Below are positions 61,125-64,000 of a DNA stretch of 64,000 nt, piece after piece. The DNA is taken from positions 248,001 through 312,000 of the forward strand of contig NZ_MCGQ01000007.1 of assembly GCF_002242805.1 (NCBI RefSeq), written 5' to 3'. The notes beneath the pieces are model-generated. The model was not told where the DNA came from. It did not search any database and worked only from the letters and a program-made list of their open reading frames with translations. The stretch's first letter is position 1, and each line of letters begins with the position of its first letter. A program made the position numbers and the translations under genes. Source of the stretch: Streptomyces diastatochromogenes. GTDB lineage: Bacteria; Actinomycetota; Actinomycetes; Streptomycetales; Streptomycetaceae.

Positions 61125-62756
61125 GTGCACGACGATCTGTTCGCCAAGGCCAGCGCATGGCTCGCCGAGGACCCGGACCAGGAGACCCGTGACGAACTGG
61201 CCAAGCTGATCGACGCCGGTGACGTAACGGAACTGTCGGCCCGATTCAGTGGCACCCTCCAGTTCGGCACCGCAGGCCTCCGAGGCGAACTCGGCGCCGG
61301 CCCGATGCGCATGAACCGCAGCGTCGTGATCCGCGCGGCCGCCGGCCTCGCCGCCTACCTGAAGAACCAGGGCCAGACCGACGGCCTCGTCGTCATCGGC
61401 TACGACGCCCGCCACAAGTCCGCCGACTTCGCCCGCGACACCGCCGCCGTCATGACCGGCGCCGGCCTGCGCGCGGCCGTCCTCCCCCGCCCCCTCCCCA
61501 CCCCCGTCCTGGCCTTCGCGATAAGGCACCTGGGCGCGGTCGCGGGCGTCGAGGTCACCGCCAGCCACAACCCGCCCCGGGACAACGGCTACAAGGTCTA
61601 TCTCGGCGACGGCTCCCAGATCGTCCCGCCGGCGGACGCGGAGATCGCCGCCGAGATCGACGCGATCGTCTCGCTGAACGACGTCCCGCGCCCGGACAGC
61701 GGATGGGAGACCCTGGACGACGCGGTCCTGGGCGCCTATCTGGCCCGTACGGACGCCGTGCTCGCCGAAGGCTCCCCGCGCACCGCCCGCACCGTCTACA
61801 CGGCGATGCACGGCGTCGGCAAGGACGTCCTGCTGGCCGCCTTCGCCCGCGCCGGCTTCCCCGAGCCGGTGCTGGTCGCCGAGCAGGCCGACCCTGACCC
61901 GGACTTCCCGACGGTCGCCTTCCCCAACCCGGAGGAGCCGGGCGCGATGGACCTGGCGTTCGCGCAGGCCCGCGCGACCGACCCGGACCTGGTCATCGCC
62001 AACGACCCCGACGCCGACCGCTGTGCCGTGGCCGTGAAGCACGGGTCCGACTGGCGCATGCTGCGCGGCGACGAGGTGGGCGCGCTGCTCGCCGCCCACC
62101 TGGTGAGCCGCGGCGCCACCGGCACCTTCGCGGAGTCGATCGTCTCCTCCTCCCTCCTCGGCCGCATCGCCGAGAAGGCGAACCTCCCCTACGAGGAGAC
62201 CCTCACCGGCTTCAAGTGGATCGCCCGCGTGGACGGCCTGCGCTACGGCTACGAGGAGGCCCTCGGCTACTGCGTGGACCCGGAGGGCGTACGGGACAAG
62301 GACGGCATCACGGCCGCGCTCCTGATCACCGAGCTGGCCTCGGTCCTGAAGGAGGAGGGCCGCACCCTCCTCGACCTCCTCGACGACCTGGCCGTGGAGC
62401 ACGGTCTGCACGCCACCGACCAGCTGTCGGTCCGCGTCGAGGACCTCGCGGTCATCTCGGACGCGATGCGCCGTCTGCGCGAGCAGCCCCCGACCGAGCT
62501 GGCGGGTCTGGCCGTCGTCCGCGCCGAGGACCTCACCCAGGGCACGGACAAGCTCCCGCCCACCGACGGCCTGCGCTACACCCTCGACGGCGCCCGCGTC
62601 ATCGTCCGCCCCAGCGGCACCGAGCCCAAGCTCAAGTGCTACCTGGAGGTCGTCGTACCGGTCGCCGCCCACGCCGGCCTCCCGGCCGCCCACACCCGCG
62701 CGACCGACCTGCTCACGGCCATCAAGCGGGACCTGTCCGCGGCCGCCGGCATCTGA
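61125..62756 (+). CDS. Phosphohexomutase / phosphopentomutase (alpha-D-phosphohexomutase family)
   Basis: 543 residues. Catalytic Ser loop TASHNPPRDNGYKVY near 150, metal loop DPDADRCAV, sugar loop GDEVGALL and phosphate loop RPSGTEPK. Usually annotated ManB/Pgm; with PNP upstream, a phosphopentomutase (ribose-1-P to ribose-5-P) is equally plausible. GTG 61125 lies 11 nt after AAGGAGAGG and matches the family start. Confidence 0.9.
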   Translation: MHDDLFAKASAWLAEDPDQETRDELAKLIDAGDVTELSARFSGTLQFGTAGLRGELGAGPMRMNRSVVIRAAAGLAAYLKNQGQTDGLVVIGYDARHKSADFARDTAAVMTGAGLRAAVLPRPLPTPVLAFAIRHLGAVAGVEVTASHNPPRDNGYKVYLGDGSQIVPPADAEIAAEIDAIVSLNDVPRPDSGWETLDDAVLGAYLARTDAVLAEGSPRTARTVYTAMHGVGKDVLLAAFARAGFPEPVLVAEQADPDPDFPTVAFPNPEEPGAMDLAFAQARATDPDLVIANDPDADRCAVAVKHGSDWRMLRGDEVGALLAAHLVSRGATGTFAESIVSSSLLGRIAEKANLPYEETLTGFKWIARVDGLRYGYEEALGYCVDPEGVRDKDGITAALLITELASVLKEEGRTLLDLLDDLAVEHGLHATDQLSVRVEDLAVISDAMRRLREQPPTELAGLAVVRAEDLTQGTDKLPPTDGLRYTLDGARVIVRPSGTEPKLKCYLEVVVPVAAHAGLPAAHTRATDLLTAIKRDLSAAAGI

Positions 62757-62770
62757 GTCACCGGCCCTGA

Positions 62771-62798
62771 GGGGTGCCCCCGGAGTCGGGGGCACCCC
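62771..62798. terminator. Bidirectional terminator between the mutase and edge membrane gene
   Basis: GGGGTGCCCCCG and CGGGGGCACCCC form a perfect 12-bp stem with a 4-nt loop and TT after it. It sits between two convergent genes. Confidence 0.8.
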
Positions 62799-62832
62799 TT
62801 CGCCGTACCCGGGCAGAGGCCTCCGCAGAGGC

Positions 62833-63999
62833 TTACGGGAGGAACACGAGGGCCGCCGTCCACGCCACGCCCAGCACCACCGCCAGCGGCCACAGCGGGC
62901 GTCCCCGGCGGCTCTCCGCGGCGCGCGCCGTCGGGCGCAGCCCGGGCTCCCGCCACAGCACGGTGATCTCGGCGGCCGTCCGCTCGTACGGGTGCAGCAG
63001 CCCGAACCGGCGCTCGAACCACGGCCAGCGCGGGGCGTGCGCCGACCACTCCGTGAAGGAGGACTGCCGGCTGCCCAGCGTCAGGTCGGTGCCCCCGCAC
63101 TCGACCTTCTTCAGGTCGTCCCAGGCGATGTGCCGGATGCCGCGCAGCCCGTTGAACCACAGTCCCTCGCTGTCGGCGGTGATCCGCCAGGCGAACCAGC
63201 GCGGCAGCCGCAGGATCCCGGTGATCCAGACGGCCGCGCCGAGCAGGGAGTCCCACGCGCCGCTCGCGCCGAAGACGACGTAGTAGCCCCACAGCATCAG
63301 CAGCAGCCCGGTGAGCCAGTCGAGCAGGCCCGCCCGCCAGCGCCGTACGCCCTGCGGGGCCTCGGCGGGCGTCTCCCGGGCGACGGCGGCACGTACGGCC
63401 TGGCGCCGCTCCTCGTACGCCGCCTCGCGCGCCGCCTGCCGTGCCGCCGCTCGCCTCTCCCTCGCCAGCAGACGCCGTAGCGTCCCGTCGGACAGCGTCC
63501 GCACCGGCCCGGCCGACCGCTCCAGCAGCGGCGGCTCGCCCGGCTCCTCGGCGGCGGACACGAGCACGATCTCGGCGCCGTCGTACGGCACCCCGTACAG
63601 CACGGCCTCCCGCAACGGCCCGGGCCCCTTGCGCTCCAGCCGCGCGAGCAACTCCTCCTCGTCCTCGTCGTCCTCGTCGTCCTCGTCGTCCTTCGGGTCC
63701 AGCTCGGTGACGGCGACGGCGAACAGAGGACGCAGGGCGCCCGTGTCGTCGGCGGCGAAGACCTCCGTGTCGACGTCGGCGGACTCGCGCACGAGCACCC
63801 GCAGCACGGGCACCGGCCCGCCCCGCAGCGCCGCGGCCCGGCGCCGCCCCAGCAGCCCGGAGACGAGCAGCGTGCCGCCGAGCCCGGCCGCCGTCCAGCA
63901 GAGCGCGGCCGCGAAGCCACCGGGTACGACGAGCAGGACGACCCCGACCGCCACGGCGACGAAGAACCCGCCGCACCCGGCCTGGAACCGCCCGCGCAC
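62833..63999 (-). CDS. Multi-pass membrane protein with acidic DDE repeat (5' end uncertain at window edge)
   Basis: At least 388 residues; the frame is open to base 64000, with a possible GTG at 63999, so the true start may lie outside. Two N-terminal helices (FFVAVAVGVVLLVVPGG; ALCWTAAGLGGTLLV), a cytosolic part with an Asp/Glu tract (DDEDDEDDEDEEE) from GTC/CTC repeats near 63655-63692, a Gln/Arg-rich coiled coil (RRLLARERRAAARQAAREAAYEERRQ), more helices and a PH-like domain (ITADSEGLWFNGLRGIRHIAWDDLKKV). Resembles PH-domain membrane proteins; function unknown. Confidence 0.72.
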   Translation of the reverse strand: MRGRFQAGCGGFFVAVAVGVVLLVVPGGFAAALCWTAAGLGGTLLVSGLLGRRRAAALRGGPVPVLRVLVRESADVDTEVFAADDTGALRPLFAVAVTELDPKDDEDDEDDEDEEELLARLERKGPGPLREAVLYGVPYDGAEIVLVSAAEEPGEPPLLERSAGPVRTLSDGTLRRLLARERRAAARQAAREAAYEERRQAVRAAVARETPAEAPQGVRRWRAGLLDWLTGLLLMLWGYYVVFGASGAWDSLLGAAVWITGILRLPRWFAWRITADSEGLWFNGLRGIRHIAWDDLKKVECGGTDLTLGSRQSSFTEWSAHAPRWPWFERRFGLLHPYERTAAEITVLWREPGLRPTARAAESRRGRPLWPLAVVLGVAWTAALVFLP

Positions 64000-64000
64000 C

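Noticed and set aside
1..64000. tRNA, rRNA, insertion sequence or prophage
   Set aside because: No cloverleaf with conserved arms, rRNA core, transposase DDE frame or phage structural gene was recognised on reading both strands.

Overview
The window is high-GC actinobacterial chromosome, almost certainly Streptomyces. Pointers are the base composition, a mycothiol S-conjugate amidase (Mca), the propionyl-CoA carboxylase set (AccA2, PccB, PccE), a class-E-sortase-type LAxTG protein, GTG/TTG starts and probable leaderless genes. From memory, gene order (mca, greA, ilvA, metB, msrA, hutH, cya, birA, pccB, pccE, maf, accA2, deoR, lpdA, pnp, pgm) matches the conserved core around SCO4916-SCO4967 of S. 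coelicolor, read in descending number. I see no rRNA, tRNA, CRISPR array, insertion sequence or phage gene.

Layout. 1-3.9 kb: a translationally coupled minus-strand operon of three membrane glycosyltransferases. 4.1-10.6 kb: YyaL-type thioredoxin-fold protein, ArsR-type repressor diverging from a small membrane protein with a KKWTA-like tandem repeat, and a 1067-residue NB-ARC/TPR STAND protein. 10.6-20.3 kb: core metabolism and information genes (mca, DUF4307, greA, ilvA, MarR, metB) with a DrrAB-type exporter, a secreted serine hydrolase and a degenerate SigE-like sigma factor coupled to a membrane protein. 20.4-25.3 kb: two paralogous membrane-anchored helical-repeat proteins flanking an M48 metalloprotease, then msrA. 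25.4-30.7 kb: a PAS-GAF-SpoIIE-HATPase phosphatase facing a three-gene operon (membrane alpha/alpha-toroid protein, EEP nuclease-fold protein, HNHR cupin-like protein) that I cannot match to a described system. 30.9-43.8 kb: S51-like peptidase, zinc ADH with divergent XRE/MmyB regulator, ABM-globin fusion, large subtilase, MacB-like exporter, L,D-transpeptidase and small envelope proteins. 43.8-50.1 kb: hutH, GGDEF cyclase, enoyl-CoA hydratase, Thr/Pro-rich membrane protein, cya, and a nine-unit intergenic tandem array. 50.1-56.5 kb: biotin ligase diverging from the propionyl-CoA carboxylase genes with maf between. 56.6-64 kb: DeoR, LpdA-type flavoprotein, gamma-glutamylcyclotransferase-like, RelE-fold protein, PNP, phosphohexomutase and an edge membrane protein.

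How the parts connect. BirA biotinylates AccA2, which works with PccB and PccE to make methylmalonyl-CoA, a precursor of odd-chain and polyketide metabolism; MetB, IlvA and MsrA handle sulfur and threonine-family amino acids; Cya and the GGDEF protein make two nucleotide second messengers within 5 kb of each other. The least explained loci are the repeat-protein/M48/repeat-protein cluster, the toroid/EEP/cupin operon, and the tandem array between cya and birA, which shares its core with an inverted dispersed copy upstream of the phosphohexomutase gene. Several genes carry a -10-like hexamer exactly 6-7 nt before the start codon, which predicts leaderless transcripts, and two promoters (drrAB-like and hutH) have a perfect palindrome inside a 17-nt spacer.
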